Shown piece after piece: positions 1 to 8,552 of a DNA stretch of 19,615 nt (positions are counted from its first letter, which is position 1; the number at the start of each line of letters is the position of its first letter). Source of the DNA: Terramyces sp. JEL0728 (taxonomy: Eukaryota; Chytridiomycota; Chytridiomycetes; Rhizophydiales; Terramycetaceae); NCBI GenBank assembly GCA_027603945.1, contig JADIIU010000186.1, forward strand, positions 1 through 19,615, read 5' to 3'. The notes under the pieces were generated by a model. It was not told the DNA's origin, did no database searches, and saw nothing but the letters and a program-made list of their open reading frames with translations. The translations under genes were made by a program, and so were the position numbers.

Positions 1-52
1 TTCACGAATTGGAACTTAAGTCCAACGCCTTAGACCACTCGGCCATCTAGCC
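1..52 (-). tRNA. tRNA-Leu (anticodon UAA), 3' part outside window
   Basis: Read on the minus strand, the segment starts with a 7-nt acceptor 5' strand (GGCTAGA, 52-46). It continues with TG and an A-box/D-arm (TGGCCGAGTGG). The anticodon stem TTGGA/TCCAA (25-21 and 13-9) encloses the loop CTTAAGT, whose anticodon TAA reads UUA (leucine). Stem and loop are contiguous, so there is no intron after the anticodon. A long variable arm, typical of class II tRNA-Leu, would begin at 8-1. The T-arm and 3' acceptor strand lie beyond the window edge, so acceptor pairing cannot be checked. Confidence 0.85.
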
Positions 53-417
53 ACAGAGATTTTCTCAATCTGCACGCCATGAATCTAACAGCCAACTGCC
101 GAAAACATGGGAATCGATGAAAATCGGCATAAGGGGATTATTGAAACAGTTTATTTTCCTGATATAAAGGGAAATCATTCGGAATTCACCGATTCCAGAC
201 CAGGAACAGTCTTTTTCACACCAGAGATCCAGTCCAGTAAATAATCATAGATCATCAACCAACCATAGTCCGATCAATTAGATCTGTTCAATATACACTC
301 ATTCTCACGACTTTCAAGGCGTCGTGACGTGGATTGAACGAAAAGTCTGAGAACGTCTGAGATGTGATCACAGAAATAAACTATACACCATTTTTTCTTT
401 TCAAAACCAAAATACGA
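53..417. other. Intergenic stretch with no recognised gene
   Basis: About 365 bp lie between the 5' end of the minus-strand tRNA and the first coding gene. It presumably holds the upstream region of both. A 45-codon ATG-started ORF (107-244, +) is present but resembles nothing I know. A minimal ATG-TGA pair sits at 362-367, upstream of the next gene. I see no repeat, RNA gene or clear TATA box. Confidence 0.5.
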
Positions 418-967
418 ATGTCAGACACAAATTACTTGTTGGAACCTTCCAAAGGCCTCTCGGCCCAAACATTTTGTTCAAGCGGGATATCCAGTATGTG
501 GTATCTGTCAAAGAAAATAGACATTGCTGCAACTCCAGGTATTCAATAAATTCACTGTAGAAGAGCTATGGGCGATATTAACCAATATATCACAATGGCC
601 GACGTGGAACTCTGATATCAGTAGATCTTATCTAGTACTCCCACAAAAAGGCTGCCGATCATCCGCAAAAGGACTAGTCAACTTTGGAGATGACAAGACT
701 TGTAAATTTTACTTGAAAGATCTAGAAAGAAACAAATATTTCGGATACGGTATCTATCAATTAACAGTAGAAATCCATTACACAGGCTGTACCGTTCACA
801 CATTTTACGAAATCGAGGACAACGGAGCGGGATTTGATCTGGAAGCAGGAATGATTTTTACAGGTTGGGCTGCACCTTTCTACCGACCATTCATGTTCCA
901 AAAATGCAACCAAAAGCTAGCCAATGTACTAAAAATACTAAAATCCAAATTAGAAATCTTGTTGTAG
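418..967 (+). CDS. SRPBCC/START-like (polyketide-cyclase-type) small-ligand-binding protein
   Basis: The gene is join(418..538,561..967), 175 aa. The 22-nt GT..AG intron at 539-560 is needed to join IDIAATP to EELWAILT. This restores the SRPBCC N-terminal signature (I-D-I-x-A-x-P-E-x-x-W, then W-P-x-W-N near residues 53-57). The rest matches the expected helix-grip fold: mixed beta strands, then a C-terminal amphipathic helix ending KILKSKLEILL. Such proteins bind lipids or other hydrophobic ligands; the ligand here is unknown. The first in-frame ATG is 418. A second at 496 (MWYLSKK...) would give a 149-aa protein starting exactly where bacterial-style SRPBCC proteins start, so the true start is uncertain. 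AATAAA lies 13 nt after the stop. It is convergent with the next gene, 48 bp stop to stop. Confidence 0.7.
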
Positions 968-979
968 TTAAACCTTGTT

Positions 980-985
980 AATAAA
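980..985 (+). terminator. AATAAA poly(A) signal of the SRPBCC gene
   Basis: A perfect AATAAA lies 12 nt past the TAG stop (965-967), implying a very short 3' UTR. Confidence 0.5.
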
Positions 986-1015
986 ATATTCATTATATTA
1001 GGATTTATACAATAT

Positions 1016-2467
1016 TTAATCAAAGAATTCGAATGCGTCATTCAAGTAATTATCTGCCCCTTTCCTTTCCTCGCTGGCTGGGGCTTTTGTTATAAATATC
1101 GAACTGATGATGGAATTTTCTCCTTTGCTCGTTGTGGTGTTGAAATCGGATTCATAGCTCTCATCGTTGGCTTCATGTTTCGATTCCTTGTTCTCAAAAG
1201 TCGTTGTTGGAACCACAACTGGGCTATTCTTGTGTGAAGGGTAGCTTGCCTCTTCTTCAAATTCCTGTATACTGCAGTTTTGCATATCGTTTAAATCTAG
1301 CACAACTACTGGCTCTGTGCCTGTTACATCTTCGAAATCCGATGCAGACTCAACACCTTCTACCAGCAGCTTGTCAGGCAGCGGAACTTGCTCTTTTGAT
1401 CGAATGTGCTTTTTATCTTTCTTTGGTTTTGTTGAAAGAGCGTTGGAATGTTTGCTCTTTGTAGATTTACTAGAAGCCGTTTCTGCTTTATCCATGTTCT
1501 TTTGGTACGCTTCTGGAAAGCTGGTCATTATCATCAAGTAGCGCAAATGCTCTTCCTGCTCCTGGTCCCACTTTTTGGCTTCATAAATTGGCCGCTTGGT
1601 TTTCACTCTTTCAAGTAAAATCTATGTTAGTTGTAGACCTACCTTGTTTTCTTTGTCGATTTTCTCTTTTACAATATCCCTTTTGCGCATGTATGCTTTG
1701 GACTTGTGTTCCAAATCTCTGGTGGTTTTTTCGTAGGCTTCGTCAAAGTTGGTGAATACGGATGGATGGGCAAATGTTCTTGCCATTCGATCAACCAGTA
1801 TCTGGTTTTCTTTGGATATTTTCTTTTCAATTTCTATTATTAGCTGTCGTCAACCTTGCTTATTCGCGTTTGCTTTTAATGCACCCGAGGTGGATAATCT
1901 GGTTGTATGAACATTATCAATACACGCCTTCATGGTTTTAACCTTTTCCTTGTGTTTTCTCCACGTTTCATCGTCCCATTTCTTTGCAAGTAGTTTGCTT
2001 GCGCATGGAAGGACTGGGTGATACCGCTTGTGCGCAGTCTTTGGTGTTGGGGGCGGTAACTTATCTTTTAACAATCCAGTGGACGACTTTTCGTCCATAA
2101 ACTCTTTGACTTTCTTCATATCCACTTTTGGGTTCTTGCTCGCACTAGCTGGATTTTTTTCCTTCAACAGCAGTTTGATTTCTGCATACATTGGCGATAC
2201 ATCAAATTTTGGAGTTGGAGCAGTGGTATTTGATTCTTTTCCCGAGTATAAGTTTGGTCTGCTTGTGAATCCAGAGTAGATGGAGGTTGGAGGACGCGTA
2301 AAATTTATATTATTCTCCAATGTATTTTGTGCGCTGTTCTTGTTGTCATGATAGCTATCATTATCCCGCTCTTTCATAAGCTGCACTCGATTCATGATTT
2401 GCAAAATTAGAAAGGACACTCGTGTCAAGTGAGGAGAATGACGTAAACCATTCAAAGAGGAGGACAT
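1016..2467 (-). CDS. CFAP97/Hemingway-like cilium- and flagellum-associated protein
   Basis: The gene is complement(join(1016..1621,1643..1833,1855..2467)), 469 aa. Two 21-nt introns, 1834-1854 and 1622-1642, have GT..AG ends and branch motifs CTAAT and CTAAC. Splicing yields a CFAP97-type core at roughly residues 145-290. Visible motifs are HPVLP, KWDDETWRKHKEKVKTM and ACID, then the paired helices KKISKENQILVDRM and KEKIDKENKILLERV. The I..EN..L motif is characteristic of the KIAA1430/Hemingway (CFAP97) family. The N-terminal 140 residues and the Ser/Glu/Lys-rich C-terminal 170 residues look disordered. Family members act in motile cilia and sperm flagella, so presence here suggests a flagellated life stage. 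Assignment is by motif reading only; a generic coiled-coil protein is the alternative. Its start lies 39 bp from the Cwc21 stop on the same strand. Confidence 0.65.
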
Positions 2468-2505
2468 ATCAAAATTATAAAAGATTGAACAGTCAAAAGC
2501 TTAAA

Positions 2506-2511
2506 TTTATT
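2506..2511 (-). terminator. AATAAA overlapping the Cwc21 stop codon
   Basis: The minus-strand reading GGTAAATAAATT places the TAA stop (2509-2507) inside AATAAA. Confidence 0.5.
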
Positions 2512-3619
2512 TACCATTGTCGCTATAGGAAGATGCGGTATCACTCCCGCTGGATTCCGAATCGCTTGGACTTGGTCTTCTCCGTCTTGTTGACACTGGA
2601 GACTTTGAAGGGCTTCTGCGTATTCTCATTGGTCGTTTTGCAGGGGACCTAGAAACTGATGGACTTGTAGATTTCCTTCTGGAACCGCGAATTGGAGAAA
2701 TAGACAGAGTTTTTTTGTAATCTCGTGCTGGTGAAATAGGCCGTCTTTTGGAATCTCTTGCAGGCGAAAAGGAAGGACTACGAGCTCGTTTAACTTCCTT
2801 TCTTGGAGATATAGAGCGGTTCTCTCTTCTGGACCTATCCCTTTCAGAAACCCTTTGTCTTTCATCTGGTATACGTTTTTCATCAGTATATCTAGGGTTT
2901 TTTTCGCTTTCCCTTCTAGAATAATCTTCCCTGGATCTGCTGCGGCTATGTCTGTCCAAATCTGAATGTCGTTCCCTAGAGGAGCGATCTTTCCTTTTCA
3001 ATCGCTCTTCCTTGATTTCCCTTTCCCTTTCCAAACGCTGTTCTTCCCGCTCTCTGTCCCTGTACTTTTTTTCGCTCTTTTTACGGTCTTGGTACTCTCT
3101 TTCTCTTTGCTCCCTTTCCTGCTGCCTCTCAATCTTCTTTTGTTCCTAACGTTACATAATAGTTACTTGGAGGTCTCGATCAAAGGATTCCCCAGACACA
3201 AAGTCTCGTTTGATTCCGAAAGCCTCTTCAAATCGCTTGTTTTCCTTTTCCTTTTGTTCTGCTATTTGATGAACTTGCCATTCCTTGATTTTCTTTTGGT
3301 GTTCTGTAAGTTCGTCCAAGTTTGTCAAAAGTCTTTTTCTTAGAGCTAAAATGCGCTCTTCAATTTCATCAGGATCAACGCCTTCTTCGGTCCACTTGTC
3401 TTCCATTTCAAGGCATTTGATCTCAACCAAACGTTTCCTTTCGTGGTCCAGAATTTCTTGGTTGGCAGGTCTAGACATTGCATGTTCTGGTGCTTGCAAA
3501 TAATTTACAACGTCCTTTCTTACTATGGGCTTGGCTTTAAGCGAAGACATGTTGCGCTGAACATAACCGTTCGTTCCAGATCCTCTTGCGGTGGACAAGC
3601 CTATTCCATTGTAAGACAT
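2507..3619 (-). CDS. Cwc21/SRRM2-like pre-mRNA splicing factor with RS domain
   Basis: The gene is complement(join(2507..3145,3167..3619)), 363 aa. The 21-nt intron at 3146-3166 (GTAAC..GTTAG) joins FDRDLQ to EQKKIERQ. The N terminus MSYNGIGLSTARGSGTNGYV is the near-invariant start of Cwc21/SRRM2 proteins and fixes the start codon. The cwf21 domain follows at about residues 54-100 (ILDHERKRLVEIKCLEMED...), then ENKRFEEAFGI. An R/E/K-rich coiled stretch leads into an RS-rich tail (about 190-363) with repeated SPxR, RSPS and SRSR motifs. In yeast, Cwc21 binds Prp8 and Snu114 and sits close to the spliceosome active site; human SRRM2 is a speckle scaffold. The length is intermediate between yeast Cwc21 and animal SRRM2. 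The short introns of this genome make it a relevant protein. It is divergent from METTL25-like, with 34 bp between the start codons. Confidence 0.9.
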
Positions 3620-3653
3620 TTGATCTCTTTGGAGTTTGGAGAAAAAAACTGAA
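3620..3653. promoter_or_regulatory. 34-bp bidirectional promoter/5' region between Cwc21 and METTL25-like genes
   Basis: Only 34 bp separate the two divergent ATGs. The stretch is purine-rich on the plus strand (GGAGTTTGGAGAAAAAAACT) with no TATA box. The 5' UTRs must be extremely short, or the two transcripts must overlap. Confidence 0.5.
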
Positions 3654-5104
3654 ATGCAAATTAGACTGCCCGAAGGTTTCCAAGATATCAAGCACCTGAT
3701 TAACGAATCAATTAAATTTAAAAAGGAGTACGACTGGCTGCTTAGTGTAATATGCTATTAATATTAGAACCATGCAGTAGATTTCTTTTACTGTGATTTT
3801 TGGAATACCAAAGTACCCGCTGAATGGCATGTGCTGCAGATGTGTAACACTCAGGAGTTGATTAATTTGGCGAGTTTTGGAGAAATGAAACCGGACTGGC
3901 CAACATCACTGCAGGAATTTGTAAGGAAATGTAAATCGCTTGCTCTACCGCGGGATCCGTCTATTTCAACTCTCCAAGATATAATACTTGACTCTCCAGA
4001 GCTGGATAAATTAATCACATATGGCTCTGAAAAAAAGCGAATTGAAGTGCAAGCTTTGGCAGCGATTATTCATCATTTTACTACAAATTCAAATGCAACT
4101 CATATAATTGATATGGGAGCTGGTCAGGGCTATCTGGATGCATGCTTGGCGTATCAATATAATCATACAGTGGTAGGGGTTGACGATTCAACAATACAGA
4201 CTTGCGGAGCAGAGTTCAATTTGAATAGAATAGAAAAGACATTGAAAAAAAGAACTGGTATTATAGGAAAAGTAATGCACGTCAACTCGAGAGTAGAGCC
4301 GGGCGAGCTATTGCCGGATATACTCAACAAGATACAAGGCGATGAAAAAATCAAGCCAATGCTTCAAGATAGTCAAAAATGGATCCTTTGTGGGCTGCAT
4401 ACTTGCGGCGACTTGGCTAGTACAATGCTGCGTCAATTTACGCAGGGAGATGCGTCTGCATTAATCAACGTTGGTTGTGTAAGTTCTTGCTGACATAGTG
4501 CTACAATCATTTGTCCGAGGAGTGTTCGAAACCGCCTTTACTTCATCAAACTGAACCGCCAGAAACGTGTGGTTTCCCAATGTCTGGCTATCTCAAGGAG
4601 CAGGACTTTGTCCTGGGTTACTCTACAAGAATGACTGCTTGTCAAGCCACTTGTAGATGGGCATATGAGTACGATAAATCGGTAGAAAACTTCAAGAAGC
4701 ATTCTTGGAGAGCTATGCTTCAGGTTGTTTTAACAAAATCAAAATGCTTTGGAGATTCAGACCCTTCAAGCATCACCATTGGAAGGCTAGGCAGAGGTGC
4801 TTTTAAATATGGTTTCAGAGAGTACTGCCTAAAAGCAATTGAAAAACTAGGACTGCCTTTCCCAACTGCCGATTTAAATGAAGATTTACTATCTTTGGTA
4901 GAAGAGCAATACAGTGGACAAATGTTTCAAGTTTCGATTGTCTGGACATTGCGCGCAATGATGGCTGAAGCAATCGAGTCTCTAATTTTGTTGGACAGAG
5001 TTCTGTATTTGGAAGAAAGTCAAAGTTGTAAAGATATCTGGCTGATGCCGATATTCAAGCAACTTGATTCCCCTAGAAACATGGTTATAATTGCAACCAG
5101 ATAA
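3654..5104 (+). CDS. METTL25/RRNAD1-like methyltransferase-fold protein
   Basis: The gene is join(3654..3746,3768..4478,4499..5104), 469 aa. A 21-nt intron (3747-3767) joins DWLLS to NHAVDFF, and a 20-nt intron (4479-4498) joins NVGC to CYNHLSEE. Family signatures are all present: VDFFxxxFW..VPAEW near residues 35-52, the SAM-binding motif IIDMGAGQGYLDACLA at about 144-159, VVGVDDS, CGLHTCGDLAS at about 239-249, VGCCYNHL at about 266-273, and GFPMS. These define the METTL25/RRNAD1 group, predicted SAM-dependent methyltransferases whose substrate is not firmly established. The upstream ATG at 3654 gives a 31-residue first exon. Without that exon the conserved VDFF block would lack a start codon. 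The stop is 1 bp from the convergent ENGase stop. Confidence 0.88.
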
Positions 5105-5110
5105 TTTATT
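5105..5110 (-). terminator. AATAAA containing the ENGase stop codon
   Basis: On the minus strand GAATAAATT places the TAA stop (5108-5106) inside AATAAA. The downstream poly(A) site must fall within the METTL25-like coding sequence on the other strand. Confidence 0.5.
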
Positions 5111-7033
5111 CAATAAATACTCCGCCGACCGTTGATATCTTCTTGCCATATTTGTATAATTCGACCACTACTCTTCCATTTTTTATTTCATTGGCAGATA
5201 GCAAATAACAGTCTGAAAATGCATGTCCAATGTACAATTCTTTGGTAAAGATGCAGGCATAGTCGTAATCCAGCTTTACAGGTCCCCAGTCCAGCAGTAC
5301 TTTTTCGCTGTTGATCACCGTAAATTTCACTGACAGTGATTCTGTTTGGGAAACAGCTCGACTTTTTCCAATGTAGATTGACCCAATGTTAATTTTGAAC
5401 TCTTTCAAAGTTTTTGGTTCACTTTCGTTGCATCTTTCATCATAGCAGTAGAGACCATCGGGGTTATTCTCATTGGATATTAGAATACCAAGTGATAGCA
5501 ACCTGCCTTGCAGCTTGATCTTTTCGAAATCGACTGTTATTTCATCCCATTCGCCGTCAGTCTGTGCGGGGAATAAAACATGCTCTTTAATTGAATGAGT
5601 TTGAACTGTCAAAGATACTCCGAATTGAATCCCACTCTTTTTGTACATTAGTTTCAAGATCTTTCTCGAAATATCAGTGTCAAATGCATATAGCTGGTAC
5701 CTGACTGCTGTTTGAACTAGGAGAGCATCCTGAGAAGCATTCGAAATGCATAAAGAACTCCCTCCATGATACGCCATGTTGTGGTCGTACGACACCTTGC
5801 TCCAGTTTATTCCTTCAACTTTCCTAAACTTTCCACCAACTACCGCAATAAAATCCATTCTTAAATTATTTGGGAGGACGCTTTGATGACTAATGTGTGT
5901 CCACCAATCTGCGTTTACATTTCTCCCTTCTACAAACTTACATTTCCCAAATCCCTGATCAAAATCCGTATAAAAGGTATCGCTGGTAATCGGTTTAGCT
6001 GTAATATATTCCGCAACACATCCAAAATCTAATTAAGGATGTCAGTACCTGCCTTATCAATCCCGGTGGTTTCATCTGGAGATAATTCAGCTGAAATATC
6101 TTGATATTTATCCATCCAAAATCGTTTCTCAATTTGATGAAAATCTTCACCTCCAAACCGCTCAAAGGTCCAAGCTGGTGCAAATATCGCAACACTGGTA
6201 TCGTTCAAGTAGATTTCTTTCAAAGCACGATGTACATTAAACCCACCGCCGCCAAACGAATTCCTGCCCCAAACATCTATTCCAGTATATAAATCTCGTT
6301 TCCTTCCCATTGCATTGACAGCACTCTGGCGTAACCGGTTTTCATTCCAAGTATAATTTACAAATAAAGCATCACAGACATTGAAAAACATTTCATTCTT
6401 GGTGTTCAGTTGATCTTGCCATCTTAACGATCCATCACTAATTACTGAATCGTACCAGATTATCAGAGAATGTTTCTTCCGTCTATGCATTGTTTGAGTT
6501 AAATATTCCAGGAACCGAGCAAGAACTATCGAATGGATCCCAGAAGGTAGTGGTGATTCGATATTGATTAGCCAGCCATCAAAATTATAGTACACCGCTA
6601 GATCTACTAGTTTGTCTGCGAAAAATGGATGAAAATCTCTTTGAGTACTGGGTAGATTCTTGTTGTACTCTGGTCCGTACATTAATTTCAAAATCTCTGG
6701 TATGCCTTCTCCCCATTCGACGATAAACGTCCCTAACGACACGACGCTATTTCGATGCGCTGCGTTTGTCCATGCAGCGGGTGGTATTGTTATGCGGTGA
6801 TGGCTAAAGTAAATGAATACATCTATGAACTGCCAATATTGGAGGGTATATTGAACCATGGCGGTTTTATTGCCCTGGATGTTTGCGTCTGATCTGTAGC
6901 CGCCTTGCATATCATGGCACGCAATCACTCTTGGGTTTGGCTTTGGATTGAGTGGAATATGACACACATTGAGCCTATTTCGTGGCCAGTCATGAAGCGC
7001 ATCTACAGTTTTTAACGGTTCTGATCGATCCAT
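5106..7033 (-). CDS. Cytosolic endo-beta-N-acetylglucosaminidase (ENGase, GH85)
   Basis: The gene is complement(join(5106..6028,6049..7033)), 635 aa. A 20-nt intron (6029-6048) joins DKAG/D to FGCVAEYITAKP. ENGases hydrolyse the GlcNAc-GlcNAc core of N-glycans, usually on misfolded glycoproteins or free glycans in the cytosol. The GH85 catalytic block FDGWLINIES is at residues 151-160. N157 and E159 match the catalytic Asn/Glu pair; E159 would be the acid/base that works with a substrate-assisted oxazolinium mechanism. Further family motifs are IIWYDSV, WQDQLN, NYTWNE, TGIDVWGRNSFGGGGF and FYTDFDQGFG. The C-terminal 280 residues form the expected beta-sandwich region. There is no signal peptide, consistent with a cytosolic enzyme. 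The ATG at 7033 is the first in frame; an upstream GTG at 7096 is not a credible start. Confidence 0.92.
5112..5117 (+). terminator. AATAAA of the METTL25-like gene, inside the ENGase coding region
   Basis: A perfect AATAAA begins 8 nt after the METTL25-like TAA (5102-5104). It lies within the last ENGase codons of the opposite strand, so the two 3' ends must overlap. Confidence 0.5.
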
Positions 7034-7109
7034 GGAAAATTTAAAGTGGTTATTTCGGTATTTACAGTAAATGCACAGACACTTTGAATTATCCACGTTT
7101 CAATTCGGA

Positions 7110-7115
7110 TTTATT
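7110..7115 (-). terminator. AATAAA overlapping the F-box gene stop codon
   Basis: The minus-strand reading TTTAATAAATCC starts AATAAA at the second base of the TAA stop (7116-7114). Confidence 0.5.
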
Positions 7116-8469
7116 AAATAAATTGATTCAGTCTCCTGGTTGGGACAGAGAGTACGATTTTCTCCTTATAAGTAAAGCAGTCTCCGTTTCGCTGCGTTAT
7201 TGTAATCAATTCAGAGAGCCAAGTCATGGTTTCAATCTTTTTACCTGTTTTCAGTGTGACAATGAATGCTGGAAGGTATATGCTAAAGGAATGATCAACT
7301 AAAGCCACGCAATGATCAAGGAAAGCAATGAGGACGGAATCCACAAACCGGTTGCAGGACATTCCGTTAGCTTTTTGTTCACGCATTTCGCCATCAATGC
7401 AGGAACAAGAGAATCCCAAAATCTTTATGTCTTGCCAAGGATTATTCGACATGAAAAGCATTAGATGAGAGTCATTGAGTTCACATGGCATATAGAATTC
7501 TGTTATATCTGACGCAAATTTGAGGAAATTTTCCAGTACTTTGTGTGGAATAGATAGCGCGTGTCCAGACAAGTCTACTCTTTGCAGGTTATGGCAATTT
7601 GTGGCAATTTGATCAAGCCCTTGGTTAAACATGTGTTCATCCCACCCCAGCATATTCGGTCCCATAGCCGGGGTTAAAACCAGTTCGTGCAGTGATTCGC
7701 CTCCCTTTTCACATATCAAAAACCATCCAGAGGCATCAAAGTTTGTGAGACATCTTGGAAACCTAATACTCTTCAACCCACCGACTGGCGAAGCACGCAA
7801 AAGCTCCAATACCAATCTGTTCGGCATACGCAAGCATTTCGATGCCACTCTTAACAGGCGGAGATTGGGAATAGTGATGTTGGATAATAAATACACGAAA
7901 TCTTGTGGCAAATCTGCAAAGGAATCATCCCCAATTTCCAACGAAATTCCACATAGTGTGGGTGAACACAATCCAATTATATCACGCACTAGGCTCCATG
8001 GCTGTAGTTGCGTATCTTCATCAAATACTATATTAGTAATTGTGAGATATTGGACTTGCGATATGTAATCAACGGTGGTTTCCCTGGATCCTTTTGGTGA
8101 CAGTATAGACCTTTGGATAGTCTTTTGAAATAATTTCAATCGGTTGCCAGATAATTGTGCGAAATGTACGTTCTGGTATAGAATGCTCGCGGCAATTTTG
8201 AACCATTGCCAAGACACTCGGCAACATCTATGCAATTCTGCGGGTCCCAAGTGTCGTAATATTAATGGCACTAGTTTCTGATCAAAATTCTCCACTGGTT
8301 TTAAAGTCATTTCAGTTTTTGGTGGAGGTTTAGTAGGAGAAGGCTCTCTCTCTTCGTATATTACTCGAGGGAACTCCAGGGGTTCGTTTGACAGTGAAAT
8401 TTCCACCATTCCTGTTGAAATATCTGACTGGAACGAAGTATTGTTTTTCAGGCTTTTTTGTTCCTCCAT
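7114..8469 (-). CDS. F-box protein with LRR-like C-terminal region
   Basis: This is a single uninterrupted ORF of 451 aa starting at ATG 8469, the only long gene here without an intron. Residues about 64-103 read as an F-box: LVPLILRHLGPAELHRCCRV, then SWQWFKIAASILYQNVHF. It is preceded by a Pro/Thr-rich disordered N terminus (TKPPPKTEMTLKP). The remaining ~350 residues contain leucine-rich, irregularly spaced strands and turns (for example LQRVDLSGHAL, LKSIRFPRCLTNF, ITEFYMPCELNDSHLMLF), consistent with a divergent LRR solenoid. F-box proteins recruit substrates to SCF (Skp1-Cullin-F-box) ubiquitin ligases. The substrate cannot be guessed. It lies head-to-tail between USP and ENGase, 83 and 80 bp from them. 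I do not recognise a specific orthologue. Confidence 0.75.
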   Translation of the reverse strand: MEEQKSLKNNTSFQSDISTGMVEISLSNEPLEFPRVIYEEREPSPTKPPPKTEMTLKPVENFDQKLVPLILRHLGPAELHRCCRVSWQWFKIAASILYQNVHFAQLSGNRLKLFQKTIQRSILSPKGSRETTVDYISQVQYLTITNIVFDEDTQLQPWSLVRDIIGLCSPTLCGISLEIGDDSFADLPQDFVYLLSNITIPNLRLLRVASKCLRMPNRLVLELLRASPVGGLKSIRFPRCLTNFDASGWFLICEKGGESLHELVLTPAMGPNMLGWDEHMFNQGLDQIATNCHNLQRVDLSGHALSIPHKVLENFLKFASDITEFYMPCELNDSHLMLFMSNNPWQDIKILGFSCSCIDGEMREQKANGMSCNRFVDSVLIAFLDHCVALVDHSFSIYLPAFIVTLKTGKKIETMTWLSELITITQRNGDCFTYKEKIVLSVPTRRLNQFI

Positions 8470-8523
8470 TTTGTCAAACTTGAAAATCTATGCTGACGTG
8501 GCAAAACGTAAATTGTAAGATGA

Positions 8524-8529
8524 TTTATT
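8524..8529 (-). terminator. AATAAA poly(A) signal of the USP gene
   Basis: AATAAA on the minus strand lies 23 nt past the USP TAA (8555-8553), within the 83-bp gap before the F-box gene. Confidence 0.45.
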
Positions 8530-8552
8530 ATAGGAAGCAGTGGTGAATATTA

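Noticed and set aside
107..244. 45-codon ORF upstream of the SRPBCC gene
   Set aside because: No recognisable motif, no AATAAA at a suitable distance, and the length is within chance expectation.
4163..4354. Minus-strand ORF inside the METTL25-like gene
   Set aside because: It lies wholly antisense to the conserved SAM-binding region and has no recognisable features.
7034..7096. N-terminal extension of ENGase from a GTG at 7096
   Set aside because: GTG is not a normal eukaryotic start; the ATG at 7033 begins just before the conserved GH85 region.
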